Source of the DNA: Acidobacteriota bacterium
Lineage (GTDB): Bacteria > Acidobacteriota > Blastocatellia > Pyrinomonadales > Pyrinomonadaceae
Direction: 5' to 3'
Length of the DNA: 64,000 nucleotides
NCBI GenBank assembly: GCA_019239425.1
Contig: JAFAZX010000028.1
Span: forward strand, 1-64,000
In this document: positions 18,326 to 28,992 of the stretch, one piece after another
Numbering within the stretch: the first letter of the stretch is position 1
Layout of the letters: each line of letters opens with the position of its first letter
The notes under the pieces: generated by a model
The model's database searches: none
What the model was told of the DNA's origin: nothing
Seen by the model: only the letters and a program-made list of their open reading frames with translations
Translations under genes and position numbers: made by a program

Positions 18326-18354
18326 TTGCGCGTCGTACGTGGCTACTGTATCAT
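18326..18354 (+). promoter_or_regulatory. Candidate sigma-70 promoter for the S41 homologue
   Basis: TTGCGC at 18326-18331, 17-base spacer, TATCAT at 18349-18354, in the divergent gap between ruvX and the S41-family gene starting at 18437. Sequence fit only. Confidence 0.3.
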
Positions 18355-18436
18355 CCGACCCGTGGGTTCGGGCAAATCGGCCTCAAGCCAGGCCGATACG
18401 CTTTCAGAGGGTTTGGGTGGAATTCAGAGGTGCTCG

Positions 18437-19732
18437 ATGTCTCTTCGCAGTAAATTCATTCTCGTCGTCTTCTCCGCATCCCTTGCGCTCTACGCCGTCG
18501 TCGGCGGCTGGATGTCGATTAACGCGCAGCAGCAGCAGAACGACCCCGGCGCACAGCTCCGTATTTTCGAGAGCGTCCTCAGGCACATACAGGACGACTA
18601 CGTGGACGAGCCCGACCTGAACAAGGTTCGCGCGGGCGCTCTGCGCGGCCTGGCCTACGGCCTCGACCCGTATTCGACCTACCTGACGACCGAGCAGGTC
18701 AAGAACTTCAGCGCCGCAGGGCAGAAAAATCAGACGGGCATCGGCGCGGAGCTTTCGCAGTTCGCGTCTTACCTGTACGTCATCGCCCCCGTGAAGGGCG
18801 GCCCGGCCGAACAGGCGGGCCTCCAGGCCGGCGACATCATCGAGTACATAGACGGGAAGGCTACGCGCGACATCTCGCTCTACGACGCGCGGCAACTCCT
18901 GAACGGCGCGCCGGGCAGCGAGGTCAAGCTCCGCGTCCTGCGCGCGGGCACGCGCCCGTTCGTCCTGAACGTGAGGCGCGGCTCGGTCAACGTGCCCGGC
19001 GCGGAGGCGCGCATGGAGGCCGGCAAGATCGGCATCATCAAGGTCAACAGCCTAGCGGAGGGCGAGGCCGCGGACGTGAAGTCGCGCCTGCAGGAGTTGC
19101 AGAAGCAGGGCGTGCAGAAGATCGTCCTCGATTTGCGGAGCGTCGCGGGCGGCTCGCTCGAAGAGGGCGTGAAGGTCGCGAACCTCTTCATCAAGGATGG
19201 GACTTTGGCGCAGACGGTCGGGCGCGGGAACAAGACTCAGAAGAGTTACACAGCCGACCCGAAGGCGGTGCTCTTCGAGGGGCCGACCAACGTGCTCATC
19301 GACCGTGGGACTGCCGCGGCGGCAGAGGTCGTGGCCTCCGCTTTCGAAGACCACAAGCGCGGCGACGTGATCGGCGTCAAGAGCTTCGGCGCGGGCGCGG
19401 AGCAGCAGCTCTTCACGCTGCGCGCGGGCGACGGGCTGCTTCTGACGACCCTCAAGTGGGCCTCTTCGACGGGCAAGACCTTCCTCGGCGAAGGCGTGAA
19501 GCCGACGGTCGAGGTCAAGCTGCCGGAGGTGGCCGAGGCCATCGACCCGGAAGATTTGACCGGCAACGACGACGACGCCATCGCACAGCCCAACGCCAAC
19601 GCCCCTGCCGGCAGGGAGGTGTCGCCCGAGGCGGCCTCGCCGAAGCAGCAGCCCGAGGACGTGCAGTTGAAGAAGGCGCTCGAACTCCTGCGCGAAAACA
19701 GGCCGGCGCAGAGTCCGCAAAGGCCCTCCTGA
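18437..19732 (+). CDS. S41-type C-terminal processing peptidase homologue lacking the Ser-Lys dyad
   Basis: 431 residues: signal anchor (residues 7-25), N-terminal helical region, a PDZ domain (residues ~95-190, APVKGGPAEQAGLQAGDII) and a tail-specific protease core. Where active CTPs have GSASASE with the nucleophilic Ser, this has RGTAAAAE (T292-A296), and where they have FGKG with the catalytic Lys, this has FGAGA (residues 317-321). The DLRxNPGG motif reads DLRSVAGG. Probably a non-catalytic periplasmic scaffold or adaptor. Start chosen from the CAGAGG six bases before ATG 18437. Confidence 0.85.
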   Translation: MSLRSKFILVVFSASLALYAVVGGWMSINAQQQQNDPGAQLRIFESVLRHIQDDYVDEPDLNKVRAGALRGLAYGLDPYSTYLTTEQVKNFSAAGQKNQTGIGAELSQFASYLYVIAPVKGGPAEQAGLQAGDIIEYIDGKATRDISLYDARQLLNGAPGSEVKLRVLRAGTRPFVLNVRRGSVNVPGAEARMEAGKIGIIKVNSLAEGEAADVKSRLQELQKQGVQKIVLDLRSVAGGSLEEGVKVANLFIKDGTLAQTVGRGNKTQKSYTADPKAVLFEGPTNVLIDRGTAAAAEVVASAFEDHKRGDVIGVKSFGAGAEQQLFTLRAGDGLLLTTLKWASSTGKTFLGEGVKPTVEVKLPEVAEAIDPEDLTGNDDDAIAQPNANAPAGREVSPEAASPKQQPEDVQLKKALELLRENRPAQSPQRPS

Positions 19733-19754
19733 AGCGAAGGGAATCGCAAACGTT

Positions 19755-19787
19755 GAAAGGCGCGCGAGTCAGTCTCGCGCGCCTTTC
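19755..19787. terminator. Bidirectional terminator between convergent genes
   Basis: A 14-bp perfect stem (GAAAGGCGCGCGAG at 19755-19768 with 19774-19787), 5-nt loop, followed by AGTTTT on the plus strand. It sits between the S41 homologue and the carboxylase gene. Confidence 0.8.
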
Positions 19788-19817
19788 AGTTTTGGGTGCG
19801 GCTCTCGCCACGCCTCT

Positions 19818-21389
<1,572 letters not shown>

Positions 21390-21620
21390 AGGTTGAGAAG
21401 TTAGGCGTCGGATTATGAATGAAACGGTCTGATTTGTACACGCGCCGTGAAAGGGGGGCGCCCTTAACGTTGAGCTTGAAAAGTATGTGTTGAGATGTCG
21501 GCGCGCCGACCCTTCAACGTTTACTTGAGCGCGAGAGGGGAAGGCGCATTTCTGAACGTGACGGTCGAAGTTCCAGTTATTGAAAAGGCTCAGCCTCACG
21601 TTCCACAGACACCTGAAGAG

Positions 21621-22118
21621 TCAGTCGGCGTCGAAGGGGAACTGCCTGTACTCGATTAAATGTCGAATCTCGGCGAGCGCTCGCAGAACATTTGAACGAT
21701 AAGCTTCGGGATATTGATAGAGCTTCGCGTGACGTTCGAACTCGTCCTCGTCGAGAACCTCATAACTGAAGTCGGGCTGAACCAGAACGTCAACGTCCAG
21801 GTCTACGAAAGTGAGCGCGCCGGACTCGAAGGTCGGGGGGGTGTTGATGTTGCAGTAGAACTTGAAGGGGCCGCCGGACGGGGCCTGAAAGCGGAAGACG
21901 CTGTACCAGCGATCCGTCCAGAAGAACTCTGTGCTCAAGGTTCCGGCCTCGATGGTGCCGATGAGCGCGTGGCGCACCTCTTCGGCGAAGAAGGCGTCGA
22001 GGACGATGAGCGAGCCCTCTCTGCGCGCGACGCGCGCGGGCCAGACGCGGTGTACGCGCCCGTCGTGCTTGCAGGAGCGTACGACAATCTCCGGCGTTTC
22101 CGTCCCGGCCTCCTTCAT
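21621..22118 (-). CDS. DUF402 domain protein
   Basis: 165 residues. The beta-barrel pattern SGGPFKFYCNINTPP ... LTFVDLDVDVLVQPDFSYEVLDEDEFE followed by a C-terminal helix (ALAEIRHLIEYRQ) is the DUF402 family, which includes nucleoside tri/diphosphate phosphatases and FAU-1-type RNA-binding domains. Acidic residues after YCNIN, which bind metal in the phosphatases, are present. ATG 22118 overlaps the upstream FAH gene's stop (ATGA), indicating coupling. Confidence 0.82.
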   Translation of the reverse strand: MKEAGTETPEIVVRSCKHDGRVHRVWPARVARREGSLIVLDAFFAEEVRHALIGTIEAGTLSTEFFWTDRWYSVFRFQAPSGGPFKFYCNINTPPTFESGALTFVDLDVDVLVQPDFSYEVLDEDEFERHAKLYQYPEAYRSNVLRALAEIRHLIEYRQFPFDAD

Positions 22119-22897
22119 CGGACAGAGGCCCGGACGGTGTTGCGGAGTACACCCACGCCTTCGACCTCGACCTCGCACACGTCTCCGTCCTGGAGCGGGC
22201 CGACGCCCGCGGGCGTCCCCGTGGCGATGAGGTCGCCCGGTTCGAGCGTCATCGCGTGCGAGATGTAGCGTATGAGGTGCGCGACGGGGAAGGCCATCGC
22301 GTTGGTGCGTCCGCTCTGTCGAACCTGACCGTTGACGCGCGTCTCGACCTTAAGGTCTGTCGGGTCGAGGCCGCTGACGATGTAAGGGCCGACGGGGCAG
22401 AAGGTGTCGAAGGACTTGCCGCGCGTGAACTGCACGTCTTTGCGCTGGAGGTCTCGCGCGGTCACGTCGTTGAGGCAGGTGTAGCCGAGGACGTATGAGA
22501 GTGGGTCTTCGTCTTCGGCAATTCGCTTACATCTCCGTCCGATAACGACGGCGAGTTCGCCCTCGTGCTCAACCCTCTGGGACTGCGCGGGGAGTTCGAT
22601 CACGTCTCCGTCGCCGATGAGCGTGGAGGGGGCCTTGAGGAAGAGCAGGGGCTCCGGAGGCATCTCGTTGCCGAGTTCCGCGGCATGCTCTCTGTAGTTG
22701 CGCCCGACGCAGACGATCTTGGAAGGGGCGACCGGCGGCAGAAGGCGCGCGTCCGAGAGGCGTATCGAAGGCTCCGAACGTTCGAGCGAGAGATTGCCTG
22801 CGGACAAATCGCCTTCGAGCCCGAAGACCGTTTCGCCCTCGATGACGCCGAAGGCCGTGCGTTGCGTCTCCGGGTCTGTGTAGCGGCAGATTTTCAT
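22115..22897 (-). CDS. Fumarylacetoacetate hydrolase (FAH) family protein
   Basis: 260 residues. Conserved FAH core: CVGRNYREHAAELG, PLLFLKAPSTLIG, the metal-binding EHEGELAVVIGR with later CLNDVTARDLQ, and GDLIATGTPAGVGP near the C-terminus. Family members cleave or isomerise beta-diketo acids (acylpyruvases, oxaloacetate decarboxylases, HHDD isomerases); the substrate cannot be read from sequence. The start at 22897 gives the usual MKICRY N-terminus. Coupled to the DUF402 gene. Confidence 0.88.
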   Translation of the reverse strand: MKICRYTDPETQRTAFGVIEGETVFGLEGDLSAGNLSLERSEPSIRLSDARLLPPVAPSKIVCVGRNYREHAAELGNEMPPEPLLFLKAPSTLIGDGDVIELPAQSQRVEHEGELAVVIGRRCKRIAEDEDPLSYVLGYTCLNDVTARDLQRKDVQFTRGKSFDTFCPVGPYIVSGLDPTDLKVETRVNGQVRQSGRTNAMAFPVAHLIRYISHAMTLEPGDLIATGTPAGVGPLQDGDVCEVEVEGVGVLRNTVRASVR

Positions 22898-22902
22898 TTG
22901 GT

Positions 22903-24054
22903 TTAAGGGACTACCTCGGACTGTACTTCGGAAGGGGGCGAGACGTTGCCGGCCTTGTCGACCGCGGTGACGTAGTAGTAGTAACGCTGGCCCGTCTTGA
23001 CCGCGTCGTCCTGGTAGGTCGTGCGTTCGAGGAGGTTTCGGTTGAGCTTCGTCCACTGCACCTTCGGGAGATTCGGGTCGGTCGAGCGGTACAGGTCGTA
23101 GCCCGCGACGTCTCGCTCCTGGTTGGCCGCGAAGAAGACGGAGATGCGCAGAGGGGCTGGCGCGGCGGCCGTGGTCAGACCCGTCGGGGCGGCCGGAGGG
23201 AATTTATCCAGAGGCGTGACCGAGACGGGGTTCGAGTTGAGGCTCTCCACGGGTTCGCCGCCCGTGCCGAGCGAGACGGCGCGGACGACGTAGACGTACT
23301 CCTCTCCGAACGTGAAGGTCTGGTCGGCGAAGCTCGTCGCGTTGACCGGCCTCGAATTCAGAGGGGTCTGCGCGGGCTCGGTCTGCGAACGCGCGGAGCG
23401 GTAGACGTTGTAGCCGAGCAGGTTCGCGGGGCGCGTGTTGTCCACGTTCGCCTCCGGCGCCTGCCAGCGGATGGTGACCGCGTTCTCCCTGACCTCGGGT
23501 TGTGCGACGGACGGCGGCTGGCTGACGCTCGCGGCCGGCTCGATGAGTAGGAAGTTCGAGAAGGATGCGCGCTGCCCCGCGGCGTTGACGTAGCGCACGG
23601 CGTAGCGCAGGCGCACAGGCTCCGAGAGGGAGAGTTCGTCCGTGTACGCGAGCGTCTCCCTGGCCTCAGCGAGCTGCGACTCGTTGACGGAGCCGATGAG
23701 GTTCGCGCGCGCGGAGAACTCCTCTTCGGTCAGGGGCAGGGGGTCGTCCACGGCCTCCGCGAGCCTGTAGACGTCGACCCGGCGGATGCTCTGTACGCTC
23801 TCGTCGGAGGCGTTGCGGCGCGGCGCGGGCCAGCTCAGGATGACCTGATTCCCGCGCTGCACGCCCGACAGGAGCTCCGTGCGCTGCGGCACGCCCTCGA
23901 CCGGCGGGAGCGGCGGGCGGCGTTTGCCGCAGGCATTCAACGCCAGGGCGCAGGTCACAAGGCAGAAGGCAAAACTTAAAAGGCAGAAGCTTCGGGCGCG
24001 TGTCGCGCCCACACCCTGGCCCTGTGACTTGTGACTCGTGACTGGTGCCTTCAT
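22903..24054 (-). CDS. Fibronectin type III lipoprotein
   Basis: 383 residues with a signal peptide and lipobox (LALNA-C, near residue 42), hence lipid-anchored. Three beta-sandwich segments of fibronectin III type follow (VILSWPAP, VTIRWQAPEANVDN, then KFPPAAPTGLTTA), with YNVYRS and YDLYRSTD strand motifs. Likely an outer-membrane or periplasmic adhesion/scaffold protein. Its ATG overlaps the hslU stop by one base, so it is probably coexpressed with the protease. Confidence 0.82.
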   Translation of the reverse strand: MKAPVTSHKSQGQGVGATRARSFCLLSFAFCLVTCALALNACGKRRPPLPPVEGVPQRTELLSGVQRGNQVILSWPAPRRNASDESVQSIRRVDVYRLAEAVDDPLPLTEEEFSARANLIGSVNESQLAEARETLAYTDELSLSEPVRLRYAVRYVNAAGQRASFSNFLLIEPAASVSQPPSVAQPEVRENAVTIRWQAPEANVDNTRPANLLGYNVYRSARSQTEPAQTPLNSRPVNATSFADQTFTFGEEYVYVVRAVSLGTGGEPVESLNSNPVSVTPLDKFPPAAPTGLTTAAAPAPLRISVFFAANQERDVAGYDLYRSTDPNLPKVQWTKLNRNLLERTTYQDDAVKTGQRYYYYVTAVDKAGNVSPPSEVQSEVVP

Positions 24055-25472
24055 CAGAGGACGTAGCGGCTGAGGTCCTGGTCTTTGACGATGTCGCTGA
24101 TGGTGCGGCCGACGTACTCCGCGTCGATGACCTGACGTTTGGGTTCGAGGTCGGGGCCTTCGAAGCTGATCTCGTCCAGGACCTTCTCCATGATGGTGTG
24201 GAGGCGGCGCGCGCCGATGTTCTCGGTCTGCTCGTTGACGCGGACGGCGAAGCGCGCGAGCGCGTCGACGGCGTCGTCCGTGAACTCCAGCTCGATGCCC
24301 TCCGTTTCGAGGAGCGCCTTGTACTGTTTGACGAGGGAGTTCTTCGGCTCGGTCAGGATGCGCTTGAAGTCTTCGAGCGTGAGCGAGTCGAGCTCGACGC
24401 GGATGGGGAAGCGCCCCTGAAGCTCGGGAATCAAGTCCGAGGGCTTCGAGACGTGGAAGGCGCCGGCCGCGATGAAGAGGACGTGGTCTGTGCGCACCAT
24501 CCCGTAGCGCGTGTTGACGGTCGTGCCCTCGACGATGGGCAGGAGGTCTCTCTGCACGCCCTCGCGCGAGACGTCCGGGCCGGAGCCGGAGGACTCGCGC
24601 CCGGCGATCTTGTCCAGCTCGTCGAGGAAGATGATGCCGTTGGACTCGACGCGTTCGAGCGCGGCGCGGGCGACGGCGTCCATGTCCACGAGGCGTTCCT
24701 CCTCCTCCTGTATGAGGTATTCGAGCGCCTCGTCCACGCGCATGCGCTGCCGCTTGGTGCGGCCCTGGAAGAGATTCCCGAGCATGTCCTTCATGTTGAT
24801 GCCCATCTCTTCGACGCCCTGCGGGCCCGCGACCTCGATGGTCGGGAAGCTCTTCTCGCGCACCTCCATCTCGACGAGGCGGCTGTCGAGCTTGCCGTCG
24901 CGCAGCTGCGCGCGCAGCTTTTCGCGGGTCTTCTGGAACTGCTCGTCGCGGTCTGGGCCGCCCTGTTCGTTCGAGGCCGCGTCGGAGTCGAAGTCGTAGA
25001 AGTTCGAGGAGGAGCGCGGAGGGAGGAGCAGGTCGAGTATCCGCTCTTCGGCGTTATTCTCGGCCTTTTCGGCGACCTCTTCGATCTTCTCCTCGCGCAC
25101 CATGTCGACGGCAATCTCGCAGAGGTCTCGGATCATGCTCTCCACGTCGCGGCCGACGTAGCCGACCTCCGTGAACTTCGAAGCCTCGACCTTGAGGAAG
25201 GGCGAGTTGGAGAGGCGCGCGAGGCGGCGCGCGATCTCGGTCTTGCCGACGCCGGTCGAGCCGATCATGATGATGTTCTTGGGCATCACGTCGGCGGCCA
25301 TCTCGGGCGGGAGCTTCTGGCGTCGCACGCGGTTGCGCAGGGCGATGGCGACGGCGCGCTTGGCGGCCGCCTGCCCGACGACGTGCTTGTCCAGCTCCGC
25401 GACGATCTGCCGCGGCGTCATCTCGTCGAGCCGCGAATCCTCTTCGACCTCGCCTGAAAGGTAGATCACCAT
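24054..25472 (-). CDS. hslU: ATP-dependent protease ATPase subunit HslU
   Basis: 472 residues, AAA+ unfoldase of the HslUV (ClpYQ) protease. Walker [10 protein letters not shown], Walker [10 protein letters not shown], the I-domain (~residues 110-240, with an Asn/Ser linker longer than usual) and the conserved C-terminal DLSRYVL tail, which inserts into HslV to activate it (E. coli ends DLSRFIL). It lies downstream of hslV in the same direction. Confidence 0.95.
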   Translation of the reverse strand: MVIYLSGEVEEDSRLDEMTPRQIVAELDKHVVGQAAAKRAVAIALRNRVRRQKLPPEMAADVMPKNIIMIGSTGVGKTEIARRLARLSNSPFLKVEASKFTEVGYVGRDVESMIRDLCEIAVDMVREEKIEEVAEKAENNAEERILDLLLPPRSSSNFYDFDSDAASNEQGGPDRDEQFQKTREKLRAQLRDGKLDSRLVEMEVREKSFPTIEVAGPQGVEEMGINMKDMLGNLFQGRTKRQRMRVDEALEYLIQEEEERLVDMDAVARAALERVESNGIIFLDELDKIAGRESSGSGPDVSREGVQRDLLPIVEGTTVNTRYGMVRTDHVLFIAAGAFHVSKPSDLIPELQGRFPIRVELDSLTLEDFKRILTEPKNSLVKQYKALLETEGIELEFTDDAVDALARFAVRVNEQTENIGARRLHTIMEKVLDEISFEGPDLEPKRQVIDAEYVGRTISDIVKDQDLSRYVL

Positions 25473-25517
25473 GGGCGGTAAAACTCTGGTCTTAAAATGG
25501 CCGACGAGTCCGCCGGC

Positions 25518-26063
25518 TCAAATCTCTTCGATGACGATATTCTGGTTCGTGTAGATGCAGATTTCGCCCGCGATCTGCAGGGCGCGTTCGGCGATCTCCC
25601 TCGCGCTCAACTCCGTGTGTTCGAGCAGGGCGCGGGCGGCGGCCAGGGCGTAAGGCCCTCCGGAGCCGATGGCGAGCACGCCCCCGTCCGGCGCGATCAC
25701 GTCGCCGTTGCCGGAGAGAAGGAAGGAGCTCTTCTCGTCCGAGACGATGAGAAGGGCTTCGAGGTGGCGCAGAATCTTGTCTGTGCGCCACTCCTTGCTC
25801 AGCTCGACGGCGGCGCGCTCGAGGTTGCCGTGGAACTGTTCGAGCTTGCCCTCGAAACGCGCGAGGAGGGAGAAGGCGTCCGCGGAGGCGCCGGCGAAGC
25901 CCGCGAGAATCTTCTCGTTGTAGAGCCGCCTGACCTTGCGCGCGCCGCTCTTCATGACCGTGTCGCCGAGCGTGACCTGTCCGTCGCCGGCGAGGGCGAC
26001 GCGGCCGCCGCGACGCACGAGGAGGATGGTGGTGCTGCGTATCTCTCTGGCTTGGCGGCTCAT
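25518..26063 (-). CDS. hslV: ATP-dependent protease proteolytic subunit HslV
   Basis: 181 residues, N-terminal nucleophile hydrolase. The catalytic Thr is in [10 protein letters not shown] after a short propeptide. [23 protein letters not shown] and [15 protein letters not shown] are classical. It forms the dodecameric chamber for HslU. It leads an hslV-hslU-lipoprotein transcript. Confidence 0.95.
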   Translation of the reverse strand: MSRQAREIRSTTILLVRRGGRVALAGDGQVTLGDTVMKSGARKVRRLYNEKILAGFAGASADAFSLLARFEGKLEQFHGNLERAAVELSKEWRTDKILRHLEALLIVSDEKSSFLLSGNGDVIAPDGGVLAIGSGGPYALAAARALLEHTELSAREIAERALQIAGEICIYTNQNIVIEEI

Positions 26064-26186
26064 GACGTAAGGGTAGCACTATAGAAACTGGTTAGAAGTG
26101 AAGTCAAGCGGGACGCGCCCGAGGCGCGAAGACGCGCGCACGCGTGCGTACGCACGCAGGGACGGACACGCGGGAAGATTTGGGTT

Positions 26187-26960
26187 ATGATGAGTCCGCG
26201 AAGGAGACGGAAGGGCTTGGCCGAAATCCAGTCGGGCGGAAAACCTCTAATCGGCATCACCATGCGCCACGAGTTGGAGACGGAGAGGTTCTACCTCGCG
26301 CGTCACTACGGGGAGGCGGTGGCGGGGGCCGGCGGCGTGCCCTTACACATCCCGCTCATCCCAGACCAAGGGTTGATCAGGGCCCTCGTCGAGAGGCTCG
26401 ACGGCGTGCTCTTGCCCGGCAGCGCCTCGGACGTAGACCCCCTGCGCTACGGCCGCGAGCCGCACACGAACTTGGGGCAGGTGCATCCGCTTAAAGACGA
26501 GACGGATCTGCTCGTTCTGAAGGAGGTCGAGGAGAGGCGTCTGCCGCTTCTGGCAATCTGTTTCGGGATGCAGGTCTGGAACGTACACAGGGGAGGGAGC
26601 CTCATACAGGACATCAACTCCCAGGTGCCGAAGGCGCTCAAGCACGAACAGGGTGCGCCGCGCGAGAGGCATTCACACCACATCAACATACGACCCGAGA
26701 GCCTTCTCGAGGGCCTCTCGGGGGAGGCGTCGGCTCTGGTCAACAGCCACCATCATCAGGCTTTGGAGCAGATTGGCGAAGGCTTACAGGCTTCCGCTTG
26801 GAGTCCGGACGGGTTGGTCGAGGCGGTCGAAGACATGAGGGATGGGCGCTGGGCTCTAGGCGTACAATGGCACCCGGAGATTGGTTGGGAGAGAGATAGA
26901 CTCTCGGCCAGAATCTTCAAGTCATTTCTCAACGCCGCCAGTTCCGCTGACGTCCGATAA
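26187..26960 (+). CDS. Class I glutamine amidotransferase-like hydrolase (peptidase C26)
   Basis: 257 residues related to gamma-glutamyl-GABA hydrolase PuuD. The nucleophile is Cys in AICFGMQ, with the His-Glu of GVQWHPE; LLPGSASDVDP and NSHHHQAL are family motifs. It would hydrolyse gamma-glutamyl amides; substrate unknown. Two in-frame ATGs overlap (26187, 26190). A 12-mer that recurs in the window (CGTCCGATAACG) spans its stop codon. Confidence 0.86.
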   Translation: MMSPRRRRKGLAEIQSGGKPLIGITMRHELETERFYLARHYGEAVAGAGGVPLHIPLIPDQGLIRALVERLDGVLLPGSASDVDPLRYGREPHTNLGQVHPLKDETDLLVLKEVEERRLPLLAICFGMQVWNVHRGGSLIQDINSQVPKALKHEQGAPRERHSHHINIRPESLLEGLSGEASALVNSHHHQALEQIGEGLQASAWSPDGLVEAVEDMRDGRWALGVQWHPEIGWERDRLSARIFKSFLNAASSADVR

Positions 26961-27001
26961 CGCCGGCGGCTAACGTATCAGTTGAAGGTTGATTTGTAGA
27001 A

Positions 27002-28201
27002 ATGTTGGAGGAGAAGGCTTTGAAGCTTGGGCGGAAAGTTATCCTGGGAATCGAGAAACTCTGTGAAGAGCGTCTGGATTTAATCAAAGGCGCGAGGGTC
27101 GGGCTGGTCTGTAACCAGGCTTCGGTCGATCACGAGCTTCGACACTCTGCGGACGTGCTCAAGTCTGTCGAGGGCGTTCATCTGAATGTGCTCTTCGGCC
27201 CGCAGCACGGAATCAGGGGCGATGTGCAGGACAACATGGTCGAGACGCCGCACACGAAGGATGTAGAGACGGGACTAACGGTCTATTCGCTTTACAGCGA
27301 AACGCGTGAGCCTACGGAAGAGATGCTGAGGGACGTGGACGTCATCGTCTGTGATCTGCAGGACGTAGGGTGTCGCATATACACCTTCGTATACACCATC
27401 GCGAACTGCATGCGCGTGGCGCGAAGGCTCGGGAAGCGCGTCATCGTTTGCGACCGTCCGAACCCGATTGGAGGCGTCGCGGTCGAAGGGAATCTTCTGG
27501 AGGCAGGTTTTGAATCTTTCGTAGGACAATTTCCTCTGCCGACCCGCCACGGGATGACCGCGGGCGAGCTTTCGAAGATGTTCAACGAACACTGGGGTAT
27601 CGGCTGTGACCTGGAAATAGTGAAAATGGAGGGCTGGTCGCGCGAGCTCTGGTTCGAAGAGACTGAAATCCCTTGGGTTCTGCCTTCACCTAACATGCCC
27701 ACGCTCGATTCGGCGACGATTTTCCCGGGGACTGTGCACCTCGAAGGCACGCAGGTTTCGGAGGGGAGGGGGACTACGCGCCCCTTCGAACTGGTCGGAG
27801 CTCCATACATAGAGGCGGGCGTGTGTGCCAGAAAACTCGAAGCGATAGGGCTGCCAGGCGTACGTTTCCGTCCCACGAACTTTCTGCCAACCTTCCAGAA
27901 GCACGCGGGCGTGACCTGCGGCGGGGTGCAGATACACGTGCTCGAAAGGCTCGAACTGCGTCCAGTCATAACGGGCCTGGCAGTCGTAAAAACGGTCTTT
28001 GACCTTTACGGGGAGCATTTCCGTTGGAAGGAGCCGCCGTACGAGTACGTCTTCGACAAGAATCCTTTCGACGTGATATGCGGCACGGATCGCATACGGG
28101 GCGCGATAGAGAGGGGAGATTCTCTGGAGGATTTGGAGCGCTCCTGGAGCGTGGAACTGACGGAGTTTGAGAGCATTCGCCGGAGATATCTGCTCTATTA
28201 G
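27002..28201 (+). CDS. namZ: NamZ-like exo-beta-N-acetylmuramidase (DUF1343)
   Basis: 399 residues, full-length DUF1343. Conserved segments: GARVGLVCNQASVD, VLFGPQHGIRGD, VYSLYSETREPTEEML, VCDLQDVGCRIYTFVYT and PSPNMPTLDSATIFPGT. Bacillus NamZ removes terminal MurNAc from cell-wall fragments. No signal peptide is visible, so it may act in the cytoplasm on imported muropeptides, feeding the AmgK/MurU-like pair at 6304-8508. Confidence 0.87.
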   Translation: MLEEKALKLGRKVILGIEKLCEERLDLIKGARVGLVCNQASVDHELRHSADVLKSVEGVHLNVLFGPQHGIRGDVQDNMVETPHTKDVETGLTVYSLYSETREPTEEMLRDVDVIVCDLQDVGCRIYTFVYTIANCMRVARRLGKRVIVCDRPNPIGGVAVEGNLLEAGFESFVGQFPLPTRHGMTAGELSKMFNEHWGIGCDLEIVKMEGWSRELWFEETEIPWVLPSPNMPTLDSATIFPGTVHLEGTQVSEGRGTTRPFELVGAPYIEAGVCARKLEAIGLPGVRFRPTNFLPTFQKHAGVTCGGVQIHVLERLELRPVITGLAVVKTVFDLYGEHFRWKEPPYEYVFDKNPFDVICGTDRIRGAIERGDSLEDLERSWSVELTEFESIRRRYLLY

Positions 28202-28432
28202 AGGTGAGTCTCGTTAATCTGGTTCAATTGGAACTTTAAATTTGTCGTTGCGCCGACAATTAAAGAGAGACCTTAACTACGTTCGAGAGTTCGAGTGAAT
28301 TATGACCTCTGGAATATGACGCATGAGGACACTTGAAGTGGAGAGCGCTGGGCGTCCGATAACGTAACGATTGACAGTCTGGAACATTTTGAAGGATTTC
28401 TCGAAAGCGAAGAGGAGCGAGCGTCGAAAGAT

Positions 28433-28804
28433 ATGAACCCTTGGCTGATAGGCTTTCTGGCCTGGCTCGTGCCGGGTCTCGGTCATCTAATGCAAGGCCG
28501 TGTCCTGAGAGGGATTGTCAGCGCTGTCACAATTCTTCTGATGTTTGTCCTGGGCGTCTCGATAGGCGGCCACATCTACGGCCTGAGGGAGACGGGCGAG
28601 GGGCTCCTCTCCAGCCTCTTCGGTCTGTGCGATATGGGGGCAGGCGCCCTCTATCTTTTCTCGAAATTCACAGGGTTGGCTGTGAATGAGCGCCCCGAAC
28701 AGGCCACGGCAGAGTACGGGAGCGTCTTTCTGATGGTCGCGGGCCTGCTCAATCTGATACTGGCGCTCGACGCCTTCGACATAAGGGCTGGGAGGAAGGC
28801 TTGA
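28433..28804 (+). CDS. Small polytopic membrane protein
   Basis: 123 residues with about four hydrophobic helices: WLIGFLAWLVPGLGHL, IVSAVTILLMFVLGVSIGG, a Leu/Phe-rich third and FLMVAGLLNLILALDAF. PGLGHLMQGR resembles the start of DUF6677/TM2-type proteins. Function unknown. It is followed with overlap by a second small membrane ORF. Confidence 0.75.
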   Translation: MNPWLIGFLAWLVPGLGHLMQGRVLRGIVSAVTILLMFVLGVSIGGHIYGLRETGEGLLSSLFGLCDMGAGALYLFSKFTGLAVNERPEQATAEYGSVFLMVAGLLNLILALDAFDIRAGRKA

Positions 28805-28971
28805 TACACTTTACGCTGATGGTTCTCTTCGCGCTCCTCGTCGCGGTCGTGTTCGGGGTTGTCGGGCGGGAGGGGGAGGGCGGCCGCGTGCGTTACGGAC
28901 TTAAGATCTTTCTCGAATTCGTCTGCGTGGGCTTCGCGCTGGCTTGGCTGCTCTACTTCGTGCCCTGGTAG
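28801..28971 (+). CDS. Very small membrane protein (56 residues)
   Basis: A TTG at 28801 overlaps the preceding TGA (TTGA); an in-frame ATG follows at 28819. The product has two hydrophobic segments (FTLMVLFALLVAVVFGVVG and FVCVGFALAWLLYFVPW) separated by a basic/Gly loop and ends in TAG at 28969. Tight coupling to the upstream membrane gene and to recO, 22 bases downstream, supports a real gene. Role unknown. Confidence 0.55.
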   Translation: MIHFTLMVLFALLVAVVFGVVGREGEGGRVRYGLKIFLEFVCVGFALAWLLYFVPW

Positions 28972-28992
28972 TCGCCCCTTCCGAACAAGGTA

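Noticed and set aside
24045..25457. 470-codon open frame antisense to hslU
   Set aside because: Lies opposite a highly conserved gene; composition is shadow-like.
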